This document shows, piece after piece, positions 1 to 8,113 of a DNA stretch of 21,897 bases. The stretch comes from Candidatus Buchananbacteria bacterium CG10_big_fil_rev_8_21_14_0_10_33_19 (GTDB lineage Bacteria > Patescibacteria > ABY1 > 2-01-FULL-39-33). The notes under the pieces are model-generated. The model was not told where the DNA came from, ran no database searches, and was given only the letters and a program-made list of their open reading frames with translations. Position numbers and translations under genes: made by a program. The stretch is taken from NCBI GenBank assembly GCA_002773855.1, contig PEZY01000012.1, positions 137,730 through 159,626 of the forward strand, read 5' to 3'. Each line of letters begins with the position of its first letter. Positions within the stretch are counted from its first letter, which is position 1.

Positions 1-165
1 GCTCTTTTGACCAAAAAACATCTATCTGGTCAAAAAATAGATAGTATAAAAGAGTTGTTAATGTCCAGTCAAGATGTAATTTCTGATGTGGAAATATTAG
101 CCTCACCTTATTGGACTAAAAGTTTTCCAAAACAAGAATCAAAGATTAATGTGATTATTAAATAA
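1..165 (+). CDS. C-terminal end of an unidentified protein (partial)
   Basis: An open frame enters from the left edge and stops at TAA (163-165), leaving 54 residues. The tail ends with a Trp/Pro/Lys-rich stretch (ASPYWTKSFPKQESKINVII), preceded by a short amphipathic segment around KIDSIKELLMSS. I recall similar tails at the end of large extracytoplasmic proteins in Parcubacteria, but the fragment is too short for a family call. The stop lies 13 nt before the ATG of a small membrane peptide on the same strand, so the two may be cotranscribed. Confidence 0.55.
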   Translation, partial: ALLTKKHLSGQKIDSIKELLMSSQDVISDVEILASPYWTKSFPKQESKINVIIK

Positions 166-178
166 TTGATTAATTATT

Positions 179-280
179 ATGAATAATAAATCTAGGCCAG
201 TTAAAATAGCTGGTATGACTGGTTTAATTGTTATAGCCGGAGCAATGATTGGTTTTTTTATGACAATGTTATATTTTTAA
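179..280 (+). CDS. Putative 33-residue single-pass membrane peptide
   Basis: ATG at 179, TAA at 278-280. After a short basic N-terminus (NNKSRPVK) almost the whole product is hydrophobic and Gly/Met-rich (residues 10-33), which would fit one transmembrane helix with the N-terminus inside. It sits 13 nt after the upstream gene and 39 nt before the secreted DUF5667 gene, on the same strand. No SD is visible, but that is normal for most genes in this window. No family is recognised. The ORF is short enough to be fortuitous; the basic-then-hydrophobic layout and tight spacing are the only support. Confidence 0.4.
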   Translation: MNNKSRPVKIAGMTGLIVIAGAMIGFFMTMLYF

Positions 281-319
281 ATTTAAATTATTTTAAATAA
301 CTTACTAATAAATAAACTT

Positions 320-1339
320 ATGCGACAAAAGATGTATGTATTTTCGATCATCGCTTTGTTATTTAGCTTTTCATTGGCAGTTAATATAGCTTTGGCTCAC
401 GATGAAGAAGCTACCTCAACAGATGAAATAGTGATAAATGTTAATGCCGATGATTTGGGGATTAATAATCCAAAGGTTTTGCCAGATAGTCCTTGGTATG
501 GTTTGAAGAAGTTTTGGGAAGGTGTAATAGATACTTTTACTTTTAATCCTATTACTAAAGCAGAAAATAATTTAACTAGGGCCAGTGAAAGATTGATTGA
601 AATGCAAGAATTAATTGAGAACGGTAAAATAAATGACGCTGACAAGGTTATTGCCCAGTATGAAAAGCGAATCGATAGTATTAGGGATAGAATTGAGAAA
701 TTAACCGATATTCATTCTGACAAAGCGGAGAAATTTTTGGATAAGTTTGCTGAGCATCAAATTAAACATCGTTTAATTTTAGAAAAAATACAAGAATCAT
801 CAGCCAAACCAGAAGAAATTTCAGCAGTGAAAGATAAAGCTCTTAGTGCTTTAAGTGAAGCTCTAGCTAAGACTGATAACGAGGAATTACAAGCTAGGTT
901 GGAAAAGGCAATCTCTAAAATAGAAGATGGTGATTTAAAAGAATTTAAAAATTTAGAGGTTCTAAAAGCTTTAGAAGATAGAGTACCAGAGCAGGCTAGA
1001 CCGGCAATTTTACGAGCTCAAGAAAACGCTTTAAAGCGATTAAGGGGTGATATAGAGGAATTACAACCCGTTCAGTCGGAACGTATTGAAAAAATGTTAG
1101 AAAAATCCAGGGGTGATGAATCACATTATATTGAAATTTTAAACGAATTGAAAGATAATGGTGATTTACCAGACGGCGTAATTAAAGAATTGCCTTTAAT
1201 TAAAATGAGACTGGAGGAAAGAAAAACGGAACGTGAGCAAAAAATGAGAGATAATAGTGATGAGCCAGAAGAAATGAATGAAACAGAAGATTCTCATGAT
1301 GATTCTAGTGATGATGCTGATGATAGCATGGATCGGTAA
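320..1339 (+). CDS. Secreted DUF5667-domain protein
   Basis: This 339-residue protein starts with a clear signal peptide (basic MRQK, hydrophobic residues 5-22, likely cleavage after ALA at 24-26). Residues about 50-100 carry the hallmark of DUF5667: a segment LPDSPWYGLKKFWEG, then TFNPITKAE and a helix in which NNLTRASERLIEMQELIENG is typical. The rest is highly charged, heptad-like helix up to about 300, followed by an Asp/Glu/Ser-rich disordered tail. The domain is common in CPR and Gram-positive envelope proteins and has no established biochemical role. An extracytoplasmic helical, perhaps cation-binding, function is inference. A second DUF5667 protein lies at 15774-16916, there fused to a membrane segment and encoded beside a sigma factor. 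No SD; ATG at 332 is an alternative start that would shorten the signal peptide. A terminator follows. Confidence 0.8.
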   Translation: MRQKMYVFSIIALLFSFSLAVNIALAHDEEATSTDEIVINVNADDLGINNPKVLPDSPWYGLKKFWEGVIDTFTFNPITKAENNLTRASERLIEMQELIENGKINDADKVIAQYEKRIDSIRDRIEKLTDIHSDKAEKFLDKFAEHQIKHRLILEKIQESSAKPEEISAVKDKALSALSEALAKTDNEELQARLEKAISKIEDGDLKEFKNLEVLKALEDRVPEQARPAILRAQENALKRLRGDIEELQPVQSERIEKMLEKSRGDESHYIEILNELKDNGDLPDGVIKELPLIKMRLEERKTEREQKMRDNSDEPEEMNETEDSHDDSSDDADDSMDR

Positions 1340-1358
1340 ATCATTTTGACTTAATTAA

Positions 1359-1386
1359 GCCACCCTTGAAAAAGAGTGGCTTTTTT
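1359..1386 (+). terminator. Intrinsic terminator after the DUF5667 gene
   Basis: A 9-bp stem (1359-1367 with 1372-1380, one C/A mismatch) closed by a GAAA tetraloop is followed directly by six T (1381-1386). It lies 19 nt after the DUF5667 stop and 33 nt before miaB, so it separates the two transcripts. Confidence 0.85.
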
Positions 1387-1419
1387 GTTAAAATCAGCTA
1401 TAGTTTTTAAACTTAATTT

Positions 1420-2688
1420 ATGGTCAAAAAATATTTCATATTAGTGCTTGGTTGTCAGATGAACAGGTCTGATGCCGAGAAAATTGAAACAATTTTAGCT
1501 AATTTAGGCTACCAGAGCGTAAATAGTGAAGCTGAAGCTGATTTGATCGTGGTTGTAGCTTGCTCTATTAAACAATCGGCGATTGATCGAGTTTATGGTA
1601 AAGCACATAATTGGCAAAAAAGACGAAAGACAGGTCAGCTATTTACTATTTTAACTGGTTGTGTTTTAGATAAAGATAAAAAGCCACTAGGTGAAATTTT
1701 TGATTTAGCCGTGGATATTAAAGACATTAATCAAATTCCTGAAAAGTTAGGCGTTGATAAATCGGTTAGTGTTGGCGATTATTTTAGTGTGGCACCTAAA
1801 CATAATTCTAGTTTTCAGGCTTACGTAATCATTATGACCGGTTGTAATAACTATTGTACTTTTTGTGTAGTGCCATATACTCGTGGCCAGGAAACATATA
1901 AAGATGCTAATGAATTAATAAATGAGTGTAAGGAATTAATTAAAGCTGGTTACAAAGAAATAACTTTGCTTGGCCAAAATGTGAATTCGTATCATAGTGG
2001 TGATTATGGTTTTCCAAAATTATTGTCAGCGATAGATAAAATCGAAGGTGATTTTTGGATTAGGTTTTTAAGTAGTAATCCCCAGGATTTTTCTGATGAT
2101 TTAATTGAAGTGATGGCTAATGGCCAGCATATTACTCCATATTTACATTTTGCTGTTCAGTCTGGTGATGATGATATTTTGAAAAAAATGAACCGCCGAC
2201 ATAATGTAGAGCATTATTTAAAGATTATAGACAAAGCTAGATTGACTATACCTAACCTAATGGTTTCAACAGATATTATTGTTGGTTTTCCTACTGAAAC
2301 CGAAGCACAATTTAATAATACAGTTAAATTGGTGGAAAGGGTGAGTTATGATATGATTTATATTAGTAAATATTCTAATCGTATTGGTACAGCAGCTTCT
2401 AAAATTTTAGCAGATGATATTGTTAAAACTGAAAAGGATCGACGAGAAAAAATATTAACCAAATTTTTAGCAGTTTCGGCCTTGGCTAATAATCAAAATT
2501 ATTTAAATCAAATTGTAGATGTTTTAGTGGAGGGTCATAAACAGGGCCAACAATTTGGTAAAACTAATACCTTTAAAACTGTTACATTTGCTAGTGATAA
2601 TAATGTTATTGGTCAGTTTGTACAAGTGAAGATTGTGGAAGTGGGAAGCTGGGCTTTATTTGGTGAATTAGTATACCCTGTTGAATAA
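1420..2688 (+). CDS. miaB: tRNA-2-methylthio-N6-dimethylallyladenosine synthase MiaB
   Basis: Radical-SAM methylthiotransferase that converts i6A37 to ms2i6A37 in tRNAs reading UNN codons. The 422-residue product has the UPF0004 N-terminal domain with three cluster-ligating cysteines (Cys12 in VLGCQMN, Cys48 in VACS, Cys81 in LTGCVLD). The radical-SAM motif CxxxCxxC is at Cys142, Cys146 and Cys149 within MTGCNNYCTFC, followed by VPYTRG. The LLGQNVNSY and SSNPQDFSDDLI segments are family-typical, and the last 65 or so residues fit a TRAM domain. MtaB and RimO are close relatives; the adjacent miaA gene and the internal VPYTRG signature favour MiaB. The length is slightly below that of proteobacterial MiaB. 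It starts 33 nt after a terminator with no SD, and miaA follows after 64 nt on the same strand. Confidence 0.93.
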   Translation: MVKKYFILVLGCQMNRSDAEKIETILANLGYQSVNSEAEADLIVVVACSIKQSAIDRVYGKAHNWQKRRKTGQLFTILTGCVLDKDKKPLGEIFDLAVDIKDINQIPEKLGVDKSVSVGDYFSVAPKHNSSFQAYVIIMTGCNNYCTFCVVPYTRGQETYKDANELINECKELIKAGYKEITLLGQNVNSYHSGDYGFPKLLSAIDKIEGDFWIRFLSSNPQDFSDDLIEVMANGQHITPYLHFAVQSGDDDILKKMNRRHNVEHYLKIIDKARLTIPNLMVSTDIIVGFPTETEAQFNNTVKLVERVSYDMIYISKYSNRIGTAASKILADDIVKTEKDRREKILTKFLAVSALANNQNYLNQIVDVLVEGHKQGQQFGKTNTFKTVTFASDNNVIGQFVQVKIVEVGSWALFGELVYPVE

Positions 2689-2752
2689 TTTTTATTATTT
2701 TTTAAGTTTGGTGTGTAGGAATTGTTTAGAATCTAATTTAACATGGTAAATT

Positions 2753-3658
2753 ATGAAAAAGAATAAATTGGTGGTTATTTTAGGTCCGACTGCTTGTGGC
2801 AAAACAAAGATTGCTACAGTTTTAGCTTATAAATATAATGGCGAGATAGTTTCAGCTGATTCTAGGCAAGTGTATACGGGTATGGATATTGGCACTGGCA
2901 AAGATTTAGCTGATTACAATATTAACGGTTCTAAGGTGTCATATCACTTAATTGATGTAGTTGAGCCAGCAACTGATTTTAACGTGGCAAAATACCAAAA
3001 ATTAGCCTATCAAGCTATAGATAGTATATTAACTAGAGGTAAGGTGCCATTTTTAGTAGGTGGTACTGGCTTATATATTGATGCGGTTACTAAAAATTAT
3101 CAATTCAATGAAGTCACGCCAAAAAAACAAGAGGCGATTCGAAAAAAATTAGACAAATGGAGCTTAGAGAGGTTATTAAAAGAATTGAAGAGTAAAGATC
3201 CAGATGTTTTTGAAAAGATTGACCAAAAAAATAGAAGACGAGTTCAACGAGCTTTAGAAATATTTTTAGAAACTGGTGAATCTAAGAAGAAAAATCCTTT
3301 AGGTGATGTAAAATATGACATTTTGTTTATTGGGGTTAAATTTAAATTAGAGGAAATTTATAAAAAAATAGATAGTCGATTAGACCAGAGGTTGGATGAG
3401 GGAATGATTGATGAAATTAAAAATTTAAGGACAAGTGGAGTTAGTTGGCAACGCTTGGATGATTTTGGTTTAGAATATCGTTATGTCGCTCGGTATTTAA
3501 ATGGTCAAATTACCCATAATGAAATGATGTTGCAGTTAAAAAACGCTATTCATCATTTTGCTAAAAGGCAATTAACTTGGTTTAAGAGAAATAATGATAT
3601 TATTTGGGTGCCAAGTTTAACCGAAGCTCATAGAATATTAAAAAAATTTTTAAAATAA
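2753..3658 (+). CDS. miaA: tRNA dimethylallyltransferase MiaA
   Basis: Transfers the dimethylallyl group from DMAPP to N6 of A37 in tRNA, producing the substrate of the MiaB encoded just upstream. The 301-residue length is normal. The P-loop GPTACGKT is at residues 11-18, the DSRQVY motif at 36-41 (Asp36 is the expected catalytic base), the MDIGTGK segment follows, and VGGTGLYIDA lies near residues 102-111. The C-terminal segment with RRVQRALEI and the AKRQLTWFKRN signature near the end are intact. It is probably cotranscribed with miaB. No SD is seen; the ATG just upstream at 2743 is out of frame, so 2753 is the sensible start. A terminator starts right after the stop. Confidence 0.95.
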   Translation: MKKNKLVVILGPTACGKTKIATVLAYKYNGEIVSADSRQVYTGMDIGTGKDLADYNINGSKVSYHLIDVVEPATDFNVAKYQKLAYQAIDSILTRGKVPFLVGGTGLYIDAVTKNYQFNEVTPKKQEAIRKKLDKWSLERLLKELKSKDPDVFEKIDQKNRRRVQRALEIFLETGESKKKNPLGDVKYDILFIGVKFKLEEIYKKIDSRLDQRLDEGMIDEIKNLRTSGVSWQRLDDFGLEYRYVARYLNGQITHNEMMLQLKNAIHHFAKRQLTWFKRNNDIIWVPSLTEAHRILKKFLK

Positions 3659-3660
3659 AA

Positions 3661-3681
3661 AATCCGATTAATGATCGGATT
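3661..3681. terminator. Bidirectional terminator between convergent genes
   Basis: An 8-bp perfect stem (3661-3668 with 3674-3681) with a 5-nt loop has A-rich sequence on the left and T-rich sequence on the right, so it can terminate both miaA (plus strand) and the minus-strand genes that end at 3698. It occupies the whole gap between the convergent genes. Confidence 0.8.
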
Positions 3682-3697
3682 TTTATTTATTAGGTAA

Positions 3698-3994
3698 TTA
3701 AGCGGCAGATTCTAGGGGGGCTTCTTGGATTATCATGTCGGCTGCTAGTTGTAGTTTTTTATTGACATCACCTGGATGCATTTTGGACACTTCTTGATAA
3801 AATTTAGCCTCTTCTAAATAACTATTATAGTCTTCTGTTGGGATCATTGAAGTGTTAGCGTTGTAATCAGCTAAAAATTTTTGTAATTTGGCTTCAGCAT
3901 CTTTCCATTTTTCTTCATAATTTTTTTCGTTATCAAACTCATTACCCCATTCTTTTTCGGCTTGGCAGTAACCACGACCTTCTAAACTTGGCAT
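3698..3994 (-). CDS. Hypothetical acidic 98-residue protein
   Basis: No family recognised. The product is soluble, acidic and probably helical: about residues 13-45 are rich in Glu/Lys with several aromatics (EKEWGNEFDNEKNYEEKW), and a second helix-prone part covers 55-92. There is one cysteine (Cys10) and no signal peptide or membrane segment. It lies 26 nt downstream of another unrecognised gene on the same strand and is the last gene before the bidirectional terminator, so it probably ends the transcript that includes the penicillin-acylase-family gene. Start is ATG without an SD. Support for it being real comes from length, codon-like composition and tight packing. Confidence 0.6.
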   Translation of the reverse strand: MPSLEGRGYCQAEKEWGNEFDNEKNYEEKWKDAEAKLQKFLADYNANTSMIPTEDYNSYLEEAKFYQEVSKMHPGDVNKKLQLAADMIIQEAPLESAA

Positions 3995-4020
3995 AATTTT
4001 TTAGTTATTTGTTAAATAAA

Positions 4021-4467
4021 TTAAAACCCCAGTTTTACACCACCGCTAGTCTTAGGTGGCGTTATTTTAGAATTTTGTAATCGCGGTGTTTTTGATTTGT
4101 AAATGTCTTCTTGTAGACCCTCCATCATAAATTCTCGACGTCGGCCAGCGATATTCTTTTTTTTAATTGCTTCTTTTCGAACATACTTATCAACTATTCT
4201 ATTGGTATCGTTTTGAGTAAAGCCTTTTAAACCAGCCTTAGATAAATGACCGGCTAATTCTTTGACTTTAGATATGTTTAAATCCTTACCACCTAATATT
4301 TTGGATGATGTTGTATAATCATAGCCGGATTTTTCCAAGGCTTTCATGATATTTATTTTATCAGTCGCGCTTAGATCATTAACATTTAATAAATTTTTGT
4401 ATAAATTTGGTAAATTTATAGTCTTAGGTGTATGTTTTTGAATTTGAGATTGTCTAAATAGAGGCAT
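4021..4467 (-). CDS. Hypothetical basic 148-residue protein
   Basis: No family recognised. The product is basic (a Lys/Arg-rich segment around residues 105-118 includes KKKNIAGRRR). The N-terminal 25 residues and C-terminal 20 residues look disordered, and the centre (residues 30-110) looks helical, with two short repeating units, ATDKINIMKALEKSGYDYTT and LNISKVKELAGHLSKAGLKG, that resemble a pair of helical hairpins. No membrane segment or signal peptide. It lies 29 nt downstream of the penicillin-acylase-family gene and 26 nt upstream of a 98-residue unknown, all on one strand, so cotranscription is likely. A nucleic-acid or scaffold role would only be a guess from charge. Confidence 0.6.
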   Translation of the reverse strand: MPLFRQSQIQKHTPKTINLPNLYKNLLNVNDLSATDKINIMKALEKSGYDYTTSSKILGGKDLNISKVKELAGHLSKAGLKGFTQNDTNRIVDKYVRKEAIKKKNIAGRRREFMMEGLQEDIYKSKTPRLQNSKITPPKTSGGVKLGF

Positions 4468-4496
4468 AATATAATTCAGTTTTATTTATGGTAATT

Positions 4497-6383
4497 TTAT
4501 TGCCAAAGATTAAATGGTTTATATTTGAAGCTATAATACATGTCTTTCTGATTATAGAAATTTATACTACTTTCTTCGTTATTATTTATAAAACCACTTT
4601 GACCAGGTGGTAAGATGTTTAGGCCCTGAATGGGATTAGATAATTCAACAATTTGTTCATAAGTGCCCCGTTCTCCTGTGCCTTTAATAATATTAATAAT
4701 ATCATTAATATCAATTTTTTCAACTGTTTCAATAGGGTTGATTATTTTTTCTACATCATGGGTGTCTATCCAAGTATACTCACCTTTGCCTGGCCAATTT
4801 TCTGTTGGTTTACTATTCCAGTTAACAATAAAATTTTGCTGGGGATTTATAGTTTTTGGAAGGTTGTCATATTTTATGAATCCTTGCCATTCATTGCTCC
4901 CGTCACCTATGGCGGGAAATCTAGGATCCCAGTTTCTGATAGGGTATTTACCTACATGAAAATATCCAATGTTACCATTTTTATCAGCATATCCAAAGTT
5001 CAAAGAACCCGCAAAATCTTTAAGAGCGTTTTGAAATTCGTCTAAATTAGTGGACTTATTAATATCTAAAATAGAGGCCATGCTGTTTAGTTCATTATTT
5101 TCTAAAGATCTTTTGTAGGTGTAGGCTTTATTATTTTTAAGATCCCAATTTACTACTGGTCCATGAATTGTTTTATAAGTTGTGTAATCAATAGTATCAC
5201 CATCTTTGACTTTAATGGCTTGTTTTTTAATGATCATGTCTTGCCACTGGTTATTAAACCAATATTGGTACTGATTTTCTGGATTAATAGTTTCAATATA
5301 AGTATCTAGATTGTCAGACCAAGTACCAGATGTAATGGCCCAAGCAATATTTTGGTTTATGCCGATAATTACTCCAGGAATTCCAGGGATTTCTATGCCA
5401 GCTACAGAAAAATTAGGTGATTTTAACTTGACTTCGGCCACCATTTGAGACTTTTTATCACCCATTTGTGGTCCGGATAAAAATAAGGCGTTGCCAGTTT
5501 TAGATTTGTCAGGAGAGATAATAGCCATAAAACTACCTAACTTGGTAATTAATTGGAGATTTTTTCTAACTTGGCTTAAAATTTTTTTCTCCTGATTTGC
5601 TGATTCTATTAGTGAATCAGGATTAATTTCTTGGTAATTATTGCTAGGATTTTTGATTGTTTGTCTGATTGGGTTGTCTTTTATATCAGTATTTGGGATA
5701 GTTACAATAGCCTCATTATTGATCTCAGGATTTAATTTATTGAATAAATTAATATCATAATTTAAGGCAGCTAGTTTGGCTAGATTATTTATTTCATCTC
5801 CGCCATTTTCACCATATTTTCTGATGGTCATTTGAGCAATAGCTATGCTGTCTTCAATTTCCCATTTTTCTGGTTCAATGTCTAAGTCGAAAAACTCTTT
5901 AGGCATTAGACGTGTCTTATTATGTAAAACCTCATCGATGTAGGCATTAATACCATCTCGGTAGGCTATGAAATAAGCCTGGTTTTCGTCGCTAAGTTGT
6001 TGAAATTGTGGTGTTGTTTCAGTTTTAAGATAATTATACTGAGCAGTAGATTTATCGTAATCAATATAATCTTGTCCATATATTTCTGATATCTGACCTT
6101 TGGCGTCGCGCTTATTTTTTTCTAATTGAAAAAGACGATCTTGAGCAATGGCGTAACCATTACCAAATAACAGTCCACGATCAGTGGTTGATTCGATGTG
6201 TGGCACACCATAATCATCTCTATATATCTGTATGATGCTATTATTGTAGATTAAAATTTTATATTTTTGACTATATAAAAAAATAGTTATTAGTAATGTT
6301 GCCACCAGTAATAATCCAAGAAATATTATAAAAGTGATTTTTCTGTGTTTATTTTTTTTATTTGATTGCTTTTCTTCTAACAT
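4497..6383 (-). CDS. Membrane-anchored penicillin-acylase-family (S45) N-terminal nucleophile hydrolase, C-terminally compacted
   Basis: This 628-residue protein (from the ATG at 6383; a GTG at 6392 would add three residues) has a Lys-rich N-terminus and one membrane helix at about residues 17-38, then an extracytoplasmic amidohydrolase. The A-chain motif YRDDYGVPHI at about 54-63 and the segment GNGYAIAQDRLFQLE are family-typical. The predicted autoprocessing site is Gly283/Ser284; from Ser284 as B1, Gln306 (in SGPQMG) falls at B23 and Asn523 (in NWNSKP) at B240, matching Gln23 and Asn241 of E. coli penicillin G acylase almost exactly. After Asn523 only 105 residues remain, against about 300 in that enzyme, yet the family's terminal PGQSG motif is kept. 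Substrate is unknown: amide hydrolysis of acylated compounds (acyl-homoserine lactone, lipopeptide) is typical of the family. It lies downstream of gatB. Confidence 0.85.
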   Translation of the reverse strand: MLEEKQSNKKNKHRKITFIIFLGLLLVATLLITIFLYSQKYKILIYNNSIIQIYRDDYGVPHIESTTDRGLLFGNGYAIAQDRLFQLEKNKRDAKGQISEIYGQDYIDYDKSTAQYNYLKTETTPQFQQLSDENQAYFIAYRDGINAYIDEVLHNKTRLMPKEFFDLDIEPEKWEIEDSIAIAQMTIRKYGENGGDEINNLAKLAALNYDINLFNKLNPEINNEAIVTIPNTDIKDNPIRQTIKNPSNNYQEINPDSLIESANQEKKILSQVRKNLQLITKLGSFMAIISPDKSKTGNALFLSGPQMGDKKSQMVAEVKLKSPNFSVAGIEIPGIPGVIIGINQNIAWAITSGTWSDNLDTYIETINPENQYQYWFNNQWQDMIIKKQAIKVKDGDTIDYTTYKTIHGPVVNWDLKNNKAYTYKRSLENNELNSMASILDINKSTNLDEFQNALKDFAGSLNFGYADKNGNIGYFHVGKYPIRNWDPRFPAIGDGSNEWQGFIKYDNLPKTINPQQNFIVNWNSKPTENWPGKGEYTWIDTHDVEKIINPIETVEKIDINDIINIIKGTGERGTYEQIVELSNPIQGLNILPPGQSGFINNNEESSINFYNQKDMYYSFKYKPFNLWQ

Positions 6384-6490
6384 ATTAATCACTCAGTCGA
6401 TATCCATCATTTTAACATGGTCTTTTAAATTTTAATGTCACCATTTAAACATTTATATGAATTTTGTAAGGTAATGGTTTTTGATATGTT

Positions 6491-8017
6491 TTAGGATAGT
6501 TTTTTCTTTAAAATATCCTCAATAGTTTGGGGGTTAGCTTGGCCTTTGGTTTCTTTCATGGTTTGACCCATTAAAAATTTCAGAGCCACTTCTTTGCCAG
6601 CCCTATAATCGGCAACTACTTTTTCGTTGTTACTTATAATTACTTCGATTATTTTTTCTAGTTTATCTTGATCGTCTACCTGTTCTAGGCCACCTTGACT
6701 AACTATTTCCATTGGACTGTCACCAGTTTTAAACATTTGTTCTAAAACTTTTTGAGCGGTTAGATTATTGATTTTGCTGTGGTAAATTAAAGTAATAAAT
6801 TCGGCAAAATTTTCTGGCGTAATTTTGGAATCTTTGATGGCGGTTTTTTCGTCGTTTAAGTGTTTGAATAATCGACTAATTAACCAGTTGCTAATTATTT
6901 TAGATAATTTTTTACCTTCTCTGGCCCAAATTTCCTCTTCAGTACCATCGGTTTCTGGCAGGGAAATCAACCAGCCAATTAATTCTGATATCACTTGTTC
7001 GGTAAAACTAGCCAAATCCTTGTCACTAATTAAAATTTTAGCATCTTCTAATTTTAAATTAAATTGAGAAACAAATCTTTTTAATTTTTGATGAGGTAAT
7101 TCTGGTAAAGTGCCTGTTAATTCAGTAATTAATTCATCGCTGATATTTAGTGGTGGTAAGTCTGGTTCTGGAAAGTATCGGTAATCGGCGGCTGTTTCTT
7201 TGACTCTTTGAGAAAAGGTTTTTTGCTTATCATCATCCCAGCCCCTAGTCTCTTGAACTAATGGTTCATTGTTTTCTAGGGCTTTGGTTTGCCTTTTTAT
7301 TTCATATTCGACCGCTCTCTCCATAGCCTTAAAAGAGTTGATATTTTTTAATTCTGATTTAGGATTTAGATTATAGTCTAGTAGCGGTTTAACTTCACTG
7401 CCATCAATCACAAATTTGCCAGCTTCTTGCATAGAAATATTGGCTTCACAGCGCATTTGACCTTTTTCCATATCCGCGTCAGAAATTTCTAGATATCTTA
7501 AAATTTGTTGATACATCTGGCAAAAGTCTTTGGCTTCACTAGCTGATTCTATGACTGGATCAGTAACCAATTCAATTAGAGGTGTACCGGCTCGACTTAA
7601 GTCCACTAAACTACTATTGGCGCCATGAGCTAATTTACCAGTGTCTTCTTCTAAATGAACTCTGGTAATGCCAACTTCTTTACCATTTATTTCTAGTTTA
7701 CCACTGTAAGTTAATGGTTGATCATATTGTGATATTTGGTAGCCTTTTGGTAGATCGGGATAAAAGTAGTTTTTTCGATCAAATTTAGTTTGTTTGGCAA
7801 TTTTACAATTTAAAGCCAAGCCAACTAGAATAGTCCACTTGATTGCTTGTTTGTTAATAGTTGGCAACATACCAGGATGAGACATGCAAATTGGGCAGAT
7901 GTTTTGATTGGGTTCTTTCTGTAATTCATAGCCATTTTGGCAAGTACAGAACATTTTGGTCTGGGTTTTTAGTTCAGCGTGGATCTCCATGCCGATAACT
8001 GGGATATATTTAGCCAT
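6491..8017 (-). CDS. gatB: Aspartyl/glutamyl-tRNA(Asn/Gln) amidotransferase subunit B
   Basis: GatB binds the misacylated tRNA and carries the kinase half-reaction of the GatCAB transamidosome, forming Gln-tRNA(Gln) and/or Asn-tRNA(Asn). The 508-residue product begins VIGMEIHAELKTQTKMFC. The zinc-ligand cysteines are at 24, 26, 41 and 44 (CPIC), followed by SHPGMLPTIN. Later motifs include FYPDLPKGYQISQYDQP, EEDTGK, DLSRAGTPLIELVTDP and ADMEKGQMRCEANIS. The C-terminal YqeY-like tail ends with GQTMKETKGQANPQ. It is about 30 residues longer than the usual 475-480, the extra lying in the helical domain around 330-390. gatA and gatC are not in the window. A promoter lies just upstream (8043-8071) and no SD is visible. 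Confidence 0.96.
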   Translation of the reverse strand: MAKYIPVIGMEIHAELKTQTKMFCTCQNGYELQKEPNQNICPICMSHPGMLPTINKQAIKWTILVGLALNCKIAKQTKFDRKNYFYPDLPKGYQISQYDQPLTYSGKLEINGKEVGITRVHLEEDTGKLAHGANSSLVDLSRAGTPLIELVTDPVIESASEAKDFCQMYQQILRYLEISDADMEKGQMRCEANISMQEAGKFVIDGSEVKPLLDYNLNPKSELKNINSFKAMERAVEYEIKRQTKALENNEPLVQETRGWDDDKQKTFSQRVKETAADYRYFPEPDLPPLNISDELITELTGTLPELPHQKLKRFVSQFNLKLEDAKILISDKDLASFTEQVISELIGWLISLPETDGTEEEIWAREGKKLSKIISNWLISRLFKHLNDEKTAIKDSKITPENFAEFITLIYHSKINNLTAQKVLEQMFKTGDSPMEIVSQGGLEQVDDQDKLEKIIEVIISNNEKVVADYRAGKEVALKFLMGQTMKETKGQANPQTIEDILKKKLS

Positions 8018-8042
8018 AATTTAATCATCGTTTATTAACCCT

Positions 8043-8071
8043 ATTTTACCTAAAAAAATGGATAAAATCAA
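8043..8071 (-). promoter_or_regulatory. Sigma-70-type promoter for gatB
   Basis: On the minus strand, -35 TTGATT (8071-8066), a 17-nt spacer and -10 TAAAAT (8048-8043) stand about 25 nt before the gatB ATG. The -35 box lies immediately after the upstream ThyX-gene terminator, which supports independent transcription of gatB. Confidence 0.65.
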
Positions 8072-8072
8072 A

Positions 8073-8103
8073 TAAAAAACCGCTACCAAATTTTTGGTAG
8101 CGG
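8073..8103 (-). terminator. Intrinsic terminator after the ThyX-like gene
   Basis: A stem of ten to eleven base pairs without mismatch (8080-8090 with 8093-8103; minus-strand stem begins CCGCTACC) is followed on the minus strand by six T and an AT-rich tail. It starts 10 nt after the stop of the ThyX-like gene and closes the three-gene nucleotide cassette. Confidence 0.9.
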
Positions 8104-8113
8104 GTGGTATTAA

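Noticed and set aside
4653..5045. Plus-strand open frames of 98-130 codons inside the penicillin-acylase gene
   Set aside because: They lie antisense to a gene with clear family motifs, and their Phe/Ile-rich composition is what the reverse of this AT-rich gene gives.
6384..6392. GTG start for the penicillin-acylase-family gene
   Set aside because: It adds only three residues; the ATG at 6383 is a better codon and gives the same membrane anchor.
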